From: Allobosea sp. 67-29
Lineage (GTDB): Bacteria > Pseudomonadota > Alphaproteobacteria > Rhizobiales > Beijerinckiaceae
Direction of reading: 5' to 3'
NCBI RefSeq assembly: GCF_001898115.1
Contig: NZ_MKSQ01000026.1
Location: 248,001 to 312,000 of the forward strand
Length of the DNA stretch: 64,000 nt
Made by a program: the position numbers and the translations under genes. Each line of letters begins with the position of its first letter. Position 1 is the stretch's first letter. Positions 41,104-50,200 of this stretch are shown here, one piece after another. Under the pieces are notes generated by a model. The model did not search any database. It saw only the letters and a program-made list of their open reading frames with translations, and was not told the DNA's origin.

Positions 41104-42202
41104 CGAAACGTCTCTGGTGGAAGGGAGAAAAACTCTCGGGCAAGGTGCCGTCGGCGACAGCCTCCGCCAGCACCTCGGCATGGAAGGCCGCGAGCGTCAC
41201 GCCGGAGTGGCAGAGCGCGACGAAGGCGCCCGGATGGCTCTCGGATTGAGCGTAGACCGGGTAGCTGTCGGGCGTCATGACCCGGAGGCCGGCCCATTGC
41301 CGGACGAGCCGGGCTGTGGCCAATGCGGGTATCGTTCGCACCGTCTTCGCGCTCAGCGAGGCGGCGGCCTCCGTCGTTGTCGAAACGTCGAGGCCGACCT
41401 CGTCCTTGGTCGCGCCGATCATCACCGTGCCCTCGGCAGTCTGGCGCAGGCCGCTCGCCGGAAGGGGGAGGAAGGGCGCCAGCCGTTCGGTGACGAGAAT
41501 CTGGCCACGTTCGGGATGCACAGGCACGTCGAGCCCGACCTGACGGCCGAGCCGCGCCGAACCCAGCCCGGCGGCGATGACGATGCGCGGGGCTGTCAGT
41601 GCCGCGCCGTCCAGGACGAGGCGGAAATCCGATCCCGCCATCTCGATCCGCTCGACACGCGCCCGATGCCGGATGCTGCCGCCAAGCCGCAGGAGCCCGC
41701 CATGCAGGCCCGCCAGCAGCTTCAGCGGGTTGGCGTGGCCGTCGTGCCGGCCCAAGCTGGCGCCGCTGACATCGGCGCCGAGCCGGGCCTTCGGCAGCAG
41801 CCGCTCAAGTGCCGCCCGGTCGATCATCTCCCAATCGGCTTCGCCCTCGCCGCGCTGGTTGTGCAAGCGCATCAGGTCGAGGCGCCGCTTCTCGAACGCG
41901 TCTTCGCCGAGGCAGAAGGCGAGCCCGCCTTTCTGCTCGTAGCAGAGATCTCCGCCCGTCTCGGATTGGAGCTCATCGGCAAATCCGCGCCAGAGCGCGA
42001 TGCTCCTGCGCGTCAAGCCCTGGTAGGCGGGCATGCCGAGCCCCTTGCCCTGCAGCCAGACGAGACCGAAATTGGCGCGGGCGGCGCGGAAGTCGCCATC
42101 CTCGCCATCAAGCAGAAGCACCTGCTGCCGTCGCCGCGCGAGCCCATAGGCGATCGCCGCCCCGACCATTCCCCCCCCGATGACGACGATGTCCGGCCGC
42201 AT
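41084..42202 (-). CDS. DAO-type FAD beta subunit of the dehydrogenase
   Basis: 372-residue flavoprotein starting MRPDIVVIGGGMVGAAIAYG with the FAD motif, then RAARANFGLVWLQGKG, DGHANPLKLLAGLH and PRIVIAAGLGSARLGRQVGL. The end has ALCHSGVTLAAFHAEVLAEAV. It resembles the substrate-oxidising beta subunits of opine oxidases (OoxB/NoxB) and D-hydroxyproline dehydrogenase. It is the first gene of the operon, divergent from the LysR gene by 92 bp. The substrate is not decidable from sequence, though the LysR regulator is of the same broad type as those controlling opine use. Confidence 0.83.
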   Translation of the reverse strand: MRPDIVVIGGGMVGAAIAYGLARRRQQVLLLDGEDGDFRAARANFGLVWLQGKGLGMPAYQGLTRRSIALWRGFADELQSETGGDLCYEQKGGLAFCLGEDAFEKRRLDLMRLHNQRGEGEADWEMIDRAALERLLPKARLGADVSGASLGRHDGHANPLKLLAGLHGGLLRLGGSIRHRARVERIEMAGSDFRLVLDGAALTAPRIVIAAGLGSARLGRQVGLDVPVHPERGQILVTERLAPFLPLPASGLRQTAEGTVMIGATKDEVGLDVSTTTEAAASLSAKTVRTIPALATARLVRQWAGLRVMTPDSYPVYAQSESHPGAFVALCHSGVTLAAFHAEVLAEAVADGTLPESFSPFHQRRFDVPKAA

Positions 42203-42294
42203 GCGAATTTCCCTTGCCGGCTGTGACGTTAGGAAGCCATGCTGTATTTCGTCAAAGTCGTTTTTCGCTACCTGCTATTCTCCAGGGTTATGCA

Positions 42295-43212
42295 ATGGTC
42301 CGGCAGATCAACCTGCGTCAGGTCGAGGCGTTCAAGGCGGTGATCGAATACGGCACCGTGAGCCGCGCCGCGGAAATGATGAACATCTCCCAGCCGGCCA
42401 TGAGCAAGCTCATCGCCCATCTCGAGGCCGATACCGGCCTGCAGCTCTTCGACCGGGTGAAGGGGCGCCTCGCCGCGACGCGGCGAGGCATGCGGCTCTA
42501 CGAGGAGATCGACCGGATCTTCGCCGGCGTGCGCCAGGTCGAGAACGCGGTCGACGCGATTCGCCGCGACGAGCAGAGCCGGCTGCTGATCGGCGTCATG
42601 CCGGCGCTCTCGGGCTCATTCATTCAGGAGGCAACGTCGCGCTTCCTCAAGGCTCAGCCGGGCGTCTTCTGCTCGGTGCAATCGCGCAGCTCGCAATGGA
42701 TTGCCGACGGGCTGGTGACGCGGAAGCTCGATGTCGGGCTGGTCATCGCTCCGATCGACAACCCCTATATTCTGGCCGAACCGCTGCTGGGCTATCCGGT
42801 GGTCTGCATCCTGCCGCTCGCACATCCGCTCGCCGCGCTCGAGGTGATCACCCCGCAGGATCTGGACAACGTGCCGTTCGTTTCCTTCGACCCCGAAAGC
42901 CATACCAGCCGGAGCATCGCCCGGGTCCTCGAGGCCCACGGCGTCTCCCCCGACGTGGTGATGGTGGCCAATGTCTCGCCGACGCTGTGCGAGTTCGTCG
43001 CCGCCGGGGTCGGAGTCTCGCTGGTGCATCCGCTGATCGTCGGCGGCCTGCGGGACAAGCTGGCCATCCGGCGCTTCGAGCCGGGAGTCCAGCTCGACTT
43101 CCAGCTCTGCCGCATCCGCGAGAGCCGCAATGCCAGGCTTGTCGATGCCTTCATCAGCGGCGCACGCGAAGCAGCCGTCGAGATCTCCCGGACGATCCTT
43201 ACGCCGGGCTGA
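42295..43212 (+). CDS. LysR-family transcriptional regulator
   Basis: 305 residues. The N-terminal winged helix reads INLRQVEAFKAVIEYGTVSR and AAEMMNISQPAMSKLIAHLE. The effector domain begins near residue 90 (SRLLIGVMPALSGSFIQEA). The domain style, with FVAAGVGVSLVHPLIVG, is like OccR/NocR-type regulators of amino-acid or opine catabolism. Its promoter faces the dehydrogenase operon across only 92 bp, so it probably controls that operon and itself. The 3' end overlaps the convergent MmgE/PrpD gene by 14 bp. Confidence 0.88.
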   Translation: MVRQINLRQVEAFKAVIEYGTVSRAAEMMNISQPAMSKLIAHLEADTGLQLFDRVKGRLAATRRGMRLYEEIDRIFAGVRQVENAVDAIRRDEQSRLLIGVMPALSGSFIQEATSRFLKAQPGVFCSVQSRSSQWIADGLVTRKLDVGLVIAPIDNPYILAEPLLGYPVVCILPLAHPLAALEVITPQDLDNVPFVSFDPESHTSRSIARVLEAHGVSPDVVMVANVSPTLCEFVAAGVGVSLVHPLIVGGLRDKLAIRRFEPGVQLDFQLCRIRESRNARLVDAFISGAREAAVEISRTILTPG

Positions 43213-44542
43213 GCCTCATCGTCCCGAGCGTGTCGAGCAATGGCGCGTGCTCGCCGGCACGCAACCTGCGAAGCGCGGCCAGCAACTGCCGCCGCTGCTC
43301 CGGCGTCGCGACGAAGCGGCAGGCCTGTTCGAGCTTGGCTTCGAGATCAGCCCATGACGGCGGGTTGGACGCCTCGCCACGCGGTGCCGTAACCGGCGAG
43401 ATGAAGCTTTGCCCTCCGGCGCGAATGGTCACGCGGGACAGGGTCTCCGCCGGAAACCGCGCCTCGAGTTCCGGATCGAGGCTCAGCGAGACCTTCTCCG
43501 CCAGCGCGACGACCTCCGGCCGGTTCACCGCCGTCTCCATCAGCGGCATCAGGGCGTCGGGGCCGTCGCAAGCCAGCAAGCCGAGGCAATAGGGAATCGA
43601 GAACTGGATATCCGTGAAGCCTTGCGGGCGCGGGCGGTTCGCCAGGCGCAAGGCCCCGCTGTAGGTTGCCACCTCGATCGCGTCGATGCCGCGCGGCGCG
43701 ATGCCATGCTCGGCGATGAGCCGCAGCAAGGCCTCGGCCGGTGCATGGACATGCCGGCAGCAGGCGTGGAACTTGATGTAGCTGCGCGCGACGTAACCTT
43801 GCCGGCCGAGCCCGTCGACAAGTCCGTCGAGCCGGAAATGCTCGCCGTCGTCGAGCAGCCGCAACGGCCCGGTCTGTCCGGCCTCGGCCAGGAGAAGCGC
43901 GCCGACGGCCGTCGCGCCCGACCAGGGAATCCCCTCCTTGACGTCGCTGCCCTCCTGGGCGCGGAAGGCCGGGCCGGCTCCGGCATAAAGCTGGTTGGGC
44001 GCGCCGATGCCTGCGATGGAGAAGGCCTGCGCCAGAATCTCCTCGGGCGTCCGCTTCAGGAAGCCGATCGCGGCGACGACGCCATAGCCGGACCACATGC
44101 CGGTATTGGCGTAGAAGCGCCGGGCCGCACCGACCGCAACTCCGACCTCGTAGCCGACGACGATCGCCTGAAGCAGCTCCTCCGTTGTCGCGTTCACATC
44201 CTGCGCCGCGGCGAGCGCGGCGGGAATGATCGCTGCTCCGGGATGCCCGCGCGCGATCCGGTGGCCGTCGTCGAGGTCCAGCGCTGCGGCGGCCGCGGCA
44301 TTGCACCAGACGGCCCCGGCGAGACCGGAGCCCTGCCCTGCAAACCAGATCGGCAACGCACCGCCCGCCATCAGAGCCGGCGCCACCCGGCGAGCCGCAC
44401 GCGGGCCGGGCGCCGCGATCCCCGCTGCCGCCGCCGCCACGAGATCGAGCACGCTGCGGCAGGCGGCCTCCCGCAGTTCCGCAGTCAACGGGCCTTTGCG
44501 GGCGGCCGCGACATAGGCGGCGAGATGACGGACGATCTCCAT
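43199..44542 (-). CDS. MmgE/PrpD family protein
   Basis: 447 residues. It is like 2-methylcitrate dehydratase PrpD, cis-aconitate decarboxylase and their many uncharacterised relatives. Marks are an all-helical N-terminal domain (RSVLDLVAAAAAGIAAPG), ALDLDDGHRIARGHPGAAII with the conserved active-site region, and IKFHACCRHVHAPAEALL in the second domain. It lies directly downstream of a substrate-binding protein gene (26 bp), suggesting it acts on the imported compound. The precise reaction is unknown; dehydratase or isomerase activity is likely from the family. Confidence 0.85.
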   Translation of the reverse strand: MEIVRHLAAYVAAARKGPLTAELREAACRSVLDLVAAAAAGIAAPGPRAARRVAPALMAGGALPIWFAGQGSGLAGAVWCNAAAAAALDLDDGHRIARGHPGAAIIPAALAAAQDVNATTEELLQAIVVGYEVGVAVGAARRFYANTGMWSGYGVVAAIGFLKRTPEEILAQAFSIAGIGAPNQLYAGAGPAFRAQEGSDVKEGIPWSGATAVGALLLAEAGQTGPLRLLDDGEHFRLDGLVDGLGRQGYVARSYIKFHACCRHVHAPAEALLRLIAEHGIAPRGIDAIEVATYSGALRLANRPRPQGFTDIQFSIPYCLGLLACDGPDALMPLMETAVNRPEVVALAEKVSLSLDPELEARFPAETLSRVTIRAGGQSFISPVTAPRGEASNPPSWADLEAKLEQACRFVATPEQRRQLLAALRRLRAGEHAPLLDTLGTMRLSPA

Positions 44543-44568
44543 GGCGGTTGGGTTCCGCGCCGCCGGCT

Positions 44569-46116
44569 TCAGCGCGGCTTCAGCGTCGTCGCCTCGGTGA
44601 GCGGGGGCGCGAGGTTCATCGCACCCTTGAGCTCGTAGCCGAAATCGAGCCGGTCGCTGCGCGCCCAGACCTGCCGCAGCTCGAAGAGGGGGATGGCGCA
44701 GACATCCTCCATGATCTTGCGCTGCGCCTCCTTCCACAGCGCCTTCTGGGCTTCGGCGTCCGGCGCCATCCGGGCCTGCTCGATCTCCTTGTCCGCGACC
44801 TTGCAATGCGAGAAATTGGTCGCTGCCGTCGGCGTATTCACCGTCGCCCGCGAGTGAAAGAACTCGCTGAGATAGGTGTCAGCGATCGGGAAGCGCGCAG
44901 CGCCGTAGAAGACGAGGCCGCTCAGGTCCTTGCGCGTCTGGCTCTGGTAGGTCGCATGGTCGACGACCTGCATCTCCAGCTTGATCCCGGCCTTGGCGAG
45001 CTGTGCCTGGATGATCTCCATGAAGGGCTGCTGCGCCGAAATATTGGAGACGATGGCCTTGATGGTGATGCCGTCCTTGTGCCCGGCCTCGGCCAGCAGC
45101 TCCTTGGCCTTGGCGAGGTCGAAGCTGTAGCGCACGCTGCAGTCCTCGCCGAGATAGCCGGGCGGGACTACGGAACATCCCTTGGGGCCGACATCCTTGC
45201 CGACATAGCGGACCAGGTCGTCGACATTGACCGCCGCGGCGATGGCGCGGCGCACCCGGATGTCGTCGAGCGGCGGCACGCTCTGGTTGATGTGGAGCAG
45301 CCGGTATTCGCCCGGCCGGAAAATTTCGACATTGAAGCCGGGACGGCGGCGAGCGGAATCGACCCAGCGCTGCTCGCGCTTGGCATACATCAGATCGATC
45401 TCGCCGGACGAGAAGGCGAGTTCGCGGGCGCTGTCCGAGGGGATGTTGCGCACCATGATGGTGTCGATCTTCGGCTTGCCGCGGAAATAGTGCGGATTGG
45501 CGGATAGCTTGACGTATTGCTGCGTGACCTGCTCGACGAAGGCAAAGGGCCCGGTCCCGACCGGGTGGGTACCGAACTTGTCGCCAAGCTCTTCAGCCGC
45601 CTTCCGGCTGACGATGTTGCCGCCGTGATAGTTCGTCACGCGGCCGAGGAAATTGACGTCGGGATATTTCAGCGTGATCCGCACGGTCAGGTCGTCGATC
45701 TTCTCGACGCGGTCGATCGCCGCGAAATCAGACGAGAAGGTCGAACGCTTCGGATCGGCCGAGCGCTGAAGCGAGTAGACGACATCGTCCGCGCTGAAGG
45801 GGCCCCAGTCGCCCTGGAACAGGACGCCCTTGCGCAGATGGAAGGTCCAGACCTTGCCGTCGGCCGACTTTTCCCAGCTCTCCGCCAGATCCGGCTCGAT
45901 ATCTTTGGGATCGGCGCTCCCGGGCTTGAAGCGGACGAGACCGTTATAGATCCAGCCGACGACGGTCTTGTCGCTCGTGGCGCTGGCGCGGTGCGCATCG
46001 AGCGTCGAGACATCGCCATTGCCAGCGACACGCAGGACCGTCTCCTCGGCCCGGGCCGCGGCCGGCACGCAGGCGGCGAACATCAGCGCCGCAAGCGCGA
46101 TGGCAGAGTTCCTCAT
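44569..46116 (-). CDS. ABC transporter substrate-binding protein (SBP_bac_5)
   Basis: Periplasmic binding protein of 515 residues for a peptide/opine/nickel-family importer. The signal peptide is MRNSAIALAALMFAACVPAA followed by ARAEE. Family marks are DVSTLDAHRASATSDKTVVG, DIEPDLAESWEKSADGKVWT, FHLRKGVLFQGDWGPFSADD and, later, GTHPVGTGPFAFVEQ. A GAGGGG ribosome site supports the ATG at 46116. It is co-transcribed with the MmgE/PrpD gene but has no permease on its strand nearby. It may serve the permease pair at 36479-38283. Confidence 0.92.
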   Translation of the reverse strand: MRNSAIALAALMFAACVPAAARAEETVLRVAGNGDVSTLDAHRASATSDKTVVGWIYNGLVRFKPGSADPKDIEPDLAESWEKSADGKVWTFHLRKGVLFQGDWGPFSADDVVYSLQRSADPKRSTFSSDFAAIDRVEKIDDLTVRITLKYPDVNFLGRVTNYHGGNIVSRKAAEELGDKFGTHPVGTGPFAFVEQVTQQYVKLSANPHYFRGKPKIDTIMVRNIPSDSARELAFSSGEIDLMYAKREQRWVDSARRRPGFNVEIFRPGEYRLLHINQSVPPLDDIRVRRAIAAAVNVDDLVRYVGKDVGPKGCSVVPPGYLGEDCSVRYSFDLAKAKELLAEAGHKDGITIKAIVSNISAQQPFMEIIQAQLAKAGIKLEMQVVDHATYQSQTRKDLSGLVFYGAARFPIADTYLSEFFHSRATVNTPTAATNFSHCKVADKEIEQARMAPDAEAQKALWKEAQRKIMEDVCAIPLFELRQVWARSDRLDFGYELKGAMNLAPPLTEATTLKPR

Positions 46117-46529
46117 GATCAACCCCTCGATCTCGGTTCTTTGGGGGCAGTGTGGGCGCAGCCGTCCCAGGCTGTCCAAGTCGAAATCGGGCGGGCCGTA
46201 TTCTGATTGGTTATGGCAGAAACGATTCTGCAGCGCCGGAGCCGGACGGATCAGCGTGATCTCCGGACAGCCTGTACCGGCGATTGCCGGGTGGAAGAAC
46301 CCGCTATGGCGGCAGCGAAGAGCCGGCGATGAAAATCTCACCAGACCAAAAGAAGATCTATTTTTTAGGCAACCGAATGCCAATTGTATGCAAATAGCCG
46401 TCCGAGCGGCCCTGCGAGACGGCAAATCCTTCCGATTGAGAGGATCGCGGCTCGGCACGGTAACTGCATTGCCCCTCCCGGACTGAAGCGTCCGGCGCGC
46501 AGGAGCGCCGGCTATCTCGGGAGTGCAAC
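46117..46529. other. Divergent promoter region between two binding-protein genes
   Basis: 413 bp with no gene. It holds promoters for the two oppositely directed binding-protein genes. AT-rich sequence at about 46340-46400 includes the GntR-like dyad listed at 46384. The ribosome site before 46530 (CGGGAG) is modest. Confidence 0.5.
46384..46393. promoter_or_regulatory. Candidate GntR-type operator
   Basis: TTGTATGCAA is a near-palindrome with arms TTG(C)AT / ATGCAA, in the style of FCD-type GntR sites. A related dyad with the same ATGCAA half lies in the biuret-gene promoter at 54843. A GntR regulator is encoded at 52352. The link is inferred. Confidence 0.3.
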
Positions 46530-48125
46530 ATGGCTATCACGCGTCGCGCCGCCATTGCCGGAGGGCTTTCTGCGCCGTTTCTGATGACGGGCCGCGCCGG
46601 CGCGCAAGCGCCCAGCCGCAGCGAGACGTTGCTTCTCGTGCAGGAATACGGCCCGAACAGCCTGGACATGCAGGGCATTGGCGCCTCCCAACCCGTGAAC
46701 GGCGTCGCCCTCAACTGCTACGACCGGCTGCTGCGCTTCAAGCCGGTGCCGATCCCGGGTGGCGGCGGCAGCCAGGTCTCGATGGGCGAGCTCGAAGGCG
46801 AGCTGGCCGAAAGCTGGCAAGTCGCGTCCGACGGGATGAGCTGCACCTTCAAGCTGCGCGACGCGACCTTCCATTCCGGCCGCCCCGTCACCGCCAAGGA
46901 CGTGAAGTGGTCGCTCGATCGCGCCGTCACCATCGGCGGCTTCGCCACCACGCAGATGAATGCCGGCTCGCTGGAGAAACCGGAGCAGTTCGTCGTGGTC
47001 GACGACAAGACCTTCCGCATCGACTTCCTGCGCAAGGACAAGCTGACCATGCCCAATCTGGCGGTCACCATCCCCTTCGTCTTCGATTCCGAGCTGGCCA
47101 TCAAGAACGGCGGCGGAGACCCCCTGGCCAAGGAATGGCTCAAGAACAACATCGCAGGCTCGGGTGCCTTCAAGGTCGAAAGCTGGAAGCCCGGCGTCGA
47201 AACGATCTACGTGCGCAACGATGCCTGGGCCTGCGGAAAGCTGCCGCAGCTCAGGCGGATCATCGCCCGCGACATTGCCTCGCCCTCGACCCGGCGCGCC
47301 CTCATCGAACGCGGCGATGCCGATGTCTCCTACGGGCTGCCGCCGAAGGACTTCAAGGACCTGCTGGACGGCGGCAAGGTCAACGTCGTCGGCGTGCCGA
47401 TCCCCAATGGCGTCTGGGGCCTCTATCTCAACAGCCAGGTCGGCCCGTTCAAGGATGTCCGCCTGCGCCAGGCCGTGGCCTGGGTGATGCCCTACGACAA
47501 GATGCTGCAAGCCTCGCTGTTCGGACGTGGCGTCGACATGTCGGGCGGCCCCGAAACGCCGAAGCCGGCCTGGCCGCAGCCCTTCCCCTACAAGACCAGC
47601 ATCGACAAGGCGAAGGAATTGGTGGCCGCGGCCGGAGGCGGCTTCTCGACCACGCTGCAATTCGACGCCGGCAATGCGACCGTGGCCGAGCCGATGTCCG
47701 TGCTGATCAAGGAAGCGCTCGGCGCCATCGGCATCGATGTCGAGATTACCAAGGTGCCGGGGGCGAACTTCCGCACGGAGATCGCCAAGAAGACCAATCC
47801 GATGACGCTCAATCGCTTTGCCGGCTGGCTCGACTACCCCGACTACTACCTGTTCTGGACGATGCACGGCAACAATTCGATCTTCAACATCGCCAACTAC
47901 CAGAACCCGGAACTCGACAAGCTGATCGACGCGGCCCGCTTCACCACCGACAACGCGCAATACCAGAAATTCGTCGTCGACTTCGTCACGCTGGTGGAGC
48001 GCGAGGTGCCGATGATCCCCATCTCCCAGCCCACCCACGACGTGGCGATGCAGAAATCGATCGGCGGCTATCAGTTCCAGCCCTGTCGCGAGCCGGATTT
48101 CCGCTACTTCACCAAGGGCGTGTGA
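46530..48125 (+). CDS. ABC transporter substrate-binding protein (SBP_bac_5), twin-arginine start
   Basis: 531 residues. The N-terminus MAITRRAAIAGGLSAPFLMT carries a twin-Arg and a hydrophobic stretch ending in GAQA, so export may go through Tat. The mature part has the family layout: ELAESWQVASDGMSCTFKLR, DATFHSGRPVTAKDVKWSLD and NIAGSGAFKVESWKPG. It begins the operon with two permeases and the fused ATPase. Judging from the downstream genes, its ligand may be a ureide such as biuret, or a short peptide; this is inference. Confidence 0.92.
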   Translation: MAITRRAAIAGGLSAPFLMTGRAGAQAPSRSETLLLVQEYGPNSLDMQGIGASQPVNGVALNCYDRLLRFKPVPIPGGGGSQVSMGELEGELAESWQVASDGMSCTFKLRDATFHSGRPVTAKDVKWSLDRAVTIGGFATTQMNAGSLEKPEQFVVVDDKTFRIDFLRKDKLTMPNLAVTIPFVFDSELAIKNGGGDPLAKEWLKNNIAGSGAFKVESWKPGVETIYVRNDAWACGKLPQLRRIIARDIASPSTRRALIERGDADVSYGLPPKDFKDLLDGGKVNVVGVPIPNGVWGLYLNSQVGPFKDVRLRQAVAWVMPYDKMLQASLFGRGVDMSGGPETPKPAWPQPFPYKTSIDKAKELVAAAGGGFSTTLQFDAGNATVAEPMSVLIKEALGAIGIDVEITKVPGANFRTEIAKKTNPMTLNRFAGWLDYPDYYLFWTMHGNNSIFNIANYQNPELDKLIDAARFTTDNAQYQKFVVDFVTLVEREVPMIPISQPTHDVAMQKSIGGYQFQPCREPDFRYFTKGV

Positions 48126-48166
48126 GGCCCTGCCCTTGCCAAGCCTCGCTGCCGTCTCGAGGCCGA

Positions 48167-48219
48167 GCGGAAACCGTGGCTCCATGCCCCAGCACGGGCA
48201 ATGGACTTGCGGTTTCCGC
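48167..48219. repeat. Long intercistronic stem-loop
   Basis: GCGGAAACCG (48167-48176) is an exact reverse complement of CGGTTTCCGC (48210-48219). The 33-nt spacer itself holds CCATGCCC / GGGCAATGG, giving an inner stem with one bulge. It lies between the binding-protein gene and its first permease. Such structures often protect the upstream mRNA and make the binding protein more abundant than the permeases. Confidence 0.6.
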
Positions 48220-48281
48220 CCTCCCCGCGACCGCTCCGCGATGACGGCTCGACCAGGCAAAGCCTGAAGGAGGCCCACGCC

Positions 48282-49295
48282 ATGCTCCGCATGATCGCTG
48301 CCCGCCTGAAGACGACGATCCCTTCGTTGATCGGCGTCATCATCGTCACATTCCTGCTCACGCGCGTGCTGCCCGGCGACACGGCCGCCTATTTCGCCGG
48401 CCCTGCCGCGTCGAAGGAAGCGATCGCGGACATCCGCGGCAAGCTCGGCCTCGACCGGCCGTTGCCGGTGCAGTTCGTCTCCTATGTCACGGCGTTGGCC
48501 AAGGGGGACCTCGGGACATCGCTCACGACGGGCCAGGCCGTGACCGCCGATCTGGCCCAGCGCCTGCCGGCTTCCGCGGAACTCACCTTGTTCGGCCTCC
48601 TGATGTCGATGGCGATCGCGCTGCCGCTCGGCGTGCTGGCCGCGGTGCGGCAGGGTTCGTGGATCGACCATCTTTGCCGCATCATCGCGACGGCCGGCGT
48701 ATCGCTGCCGGTGTTCTTCACCGGCCTGCTGCTGGTCTATGTCTTCTATTTCATTCTCGGCTGGGCGCCCGCCCCGCTGGGGCGGCTGGACGTCTTCTTC
48801 TCGGAGCCTCCCCGCGTCACCGGCTTCCTGCTGATCGACAGCCTGATCGCGCGCGACGCCGAGATGTTCCGGGCGGCGCTGTCGCAGATCCTGTTGCCGG
48901 CATTGACGCTGGCGATCTTCTCGCTTGCTCCGATCACCCGCATGACACGGGCCTCGATGCTCGCGGTGCTCGGCGCCGACTTCGTGCGGACCGCCCGAGC
49001 CAGTGGCCTTTCGAGCGGCAAGGTCATCGGCACCTACGCCTTCCGCAACGCCATGCTCCCCGTCGTCACCACGCTCGGCATGGTGTTCTCGTTCCTGCTC
49101 GGCGCGAATGTGCTTGTCGAGAAGGTCTTCGCCTGGCCGGGCGTCGGCTCCTACGCGGTCGAGGCCCTGCTCGCTTCCGACTACGCGCCGATTCAAGGCT
49201 TCGTGCTGACCATGGCGATCCTCTACGTCGCGCTGAACCTGCTGATCGACATTCTCTACGGCGTCATCGACCCTCGGGTCCGGCTGGAGGCCTGA
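48282..49295 (+). CDS. ABC transporter permease (DppB type)
   Basis: 337 residues, with an N-terminal span (TIPSLIGVIIVTFLLTRVLP), ASKEAIADIRGKLGLDRPLP, five further spans and the EAA loop DFVRTARASGLSSGKVIGTY. The end YGVIDPRVRLEA is typical. An insert near residues 165-195 (PLGRLDVFFSEPPRVTGF) is longer than in the paralogue at 37339 and is seen in several glutathione/opine-type DppB proteins. The ATG at 48282 has an AAGGAGG site, which fixes the start. Confidence 0.92.
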   Translation: MLRMIAARLKTTIPSLIGVIIVTFLLTRVLPGDTAAYFAGPAASKEAIADIRGKLGLDRPLPVQFVSYVTALAKGDLGTSLTTGQAVTADLAQRLPASAELTLFGLLMSMAIALPLGVLAAVRQGSWIDHLCRIIATAGVSLPVFFTGLLLVYVFYFILGWAPAPLGRLDVFFSEPPRVTGFLLIDSLIARDAEMFRAALSQILLPALTLAIFSLAPITRMTRASMLAVLGADFVRTARASGLSSGKVIGTYAFRNAMLPVVTTLGMVFSFLLGANVLVEKVFAWPGVGSYAVEALLASDYAPIQGFVLTMAILYVALNLLIDILYGVIDPRVRLEA

Positions 49296-49298
49296 GCC

Positions 49299-50198
49299 AT
49301 GAACGAGATGAGCAAGATCGAACCGGCTCCGCTACGTTTCGAGGCACCACCCGCGACTTCGCTACTGGCGCATGCCCGCCACATCGTCGCCGAGAATCCC
49401 GTCACCGGCTTCGCCTTCGCCTTGTTCGCGCTGATCGTACTGGCGGCACTCCTTGGCCCCTCGCTCGTGCCTTATGATCCACTCGCCTCGAACACCAGCG
49501 CGGCCCTGCAGGGCCCGAGCGCGTCGCATTGGTTCGGCACCGACCAGCTCGGCAGGGACATCTTCAGCCGCGTCGTCGCCGCGACACGGCTCGATTTCTC
49601 GATCGCGGTCACCTCGGTCGCCCTCGTCTTCGTGCTTGGCGGGCTCGCGGGCGTAACGGCCGGCTTCTTCGGCGGCTGGGTCGACACGCTGGTCGGCCGC
49701 ATCGCCGACACGATCATGGCCTTCCCGCTCTTCGTGCTCGCGATGGGCATCGTCGCCGCGCTGGGCAACAGCGTGACCAACATCGTCATCGCCACCGCCA
49801 TCATCAACTTCCCGCTTTATGCCCGCGTCGCCCGCGCCGAGGCCAATATTCGCCGCGAGGCCGGCTTCGTTCAGGCAGCCCGCCTCTCGGGCAATTCCGA
49901 GTGGCGCCTGCTGCTGACGCAGATCGTGCCGAACATCATGCCGATCATGGCGGTCCAGATGTCCCTGACCATGGGTTATGCGATCCTGAACGCGGCGGGA
50001 TTGTCGTTCATCGGCCTAGGCGTCCGGCCTCCCACCCCGGAATGGGGCATCATGGTCGCCGAAGGCGCAAGCTTCATCGTGTCCGGAGAGTGGTGGGTCG
50101 CGCTCTTCCCCGGCCTCGCCCTGATGACAGCGGTGTTCTGCTTCAATCTTCTCGGCGACGGCGTGCGCGACCTCGTCGATCCGCAGCGGAGGAACTGA
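49299..50198 (+). CDS. ABC transporter permease (DppC type)
   Basis: 299 residues. After a cytoplasmic start, VTGFAFALFALIVLAALLGP is the first span. SHWFGTDQLGRDIFSRVVAA and the EAA loop GFVQAARLSGNSEWRLLLTQ follow, and the end NLLGDGVRDLVDPQRRN is the usual one. It starts 3 bp after the DppB-type gene and ends 2 bp before the ATPase start, so the three are translated together. Confidence 0.92.
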   Translation: MNEMSKIEPAPLRFEAPPATSLLAHARHIVAENPVTGFAFALFALIVLAALLGPSLVPYDPLASNTSAALQGPSASHWFGTDQLGRDIFSRVVAATRLDFSIAVTSVALVFVLGGLAGVTAGFFGGWVDTLVGRIADTIMAFPLFVLAMGIVAALGNSVTNIVIATAIINFPLYARVARAEANIRREAGFVQAARLSGNSEWRLLLTQIVPNIMPIMAVQMSLTMGYAILNAAGLSFIGLGVRPPTPEWGIMVAEGASFIVSGEWWVALFPGLALMTAVFCFNLLGDGVRDLVDPQRRN

Positions 50199-50200
50199 CG

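Noticed and set aside
38280..42202. HcnABC hydrogen cyanide synthase
   Set aside because: The three subunits resemble HcnA/B/C in fold, but the setting (LysR of opine type, amino-compound importer, extra DAO protein) fits opine or hydroxyproline-type dehydrogenases better.
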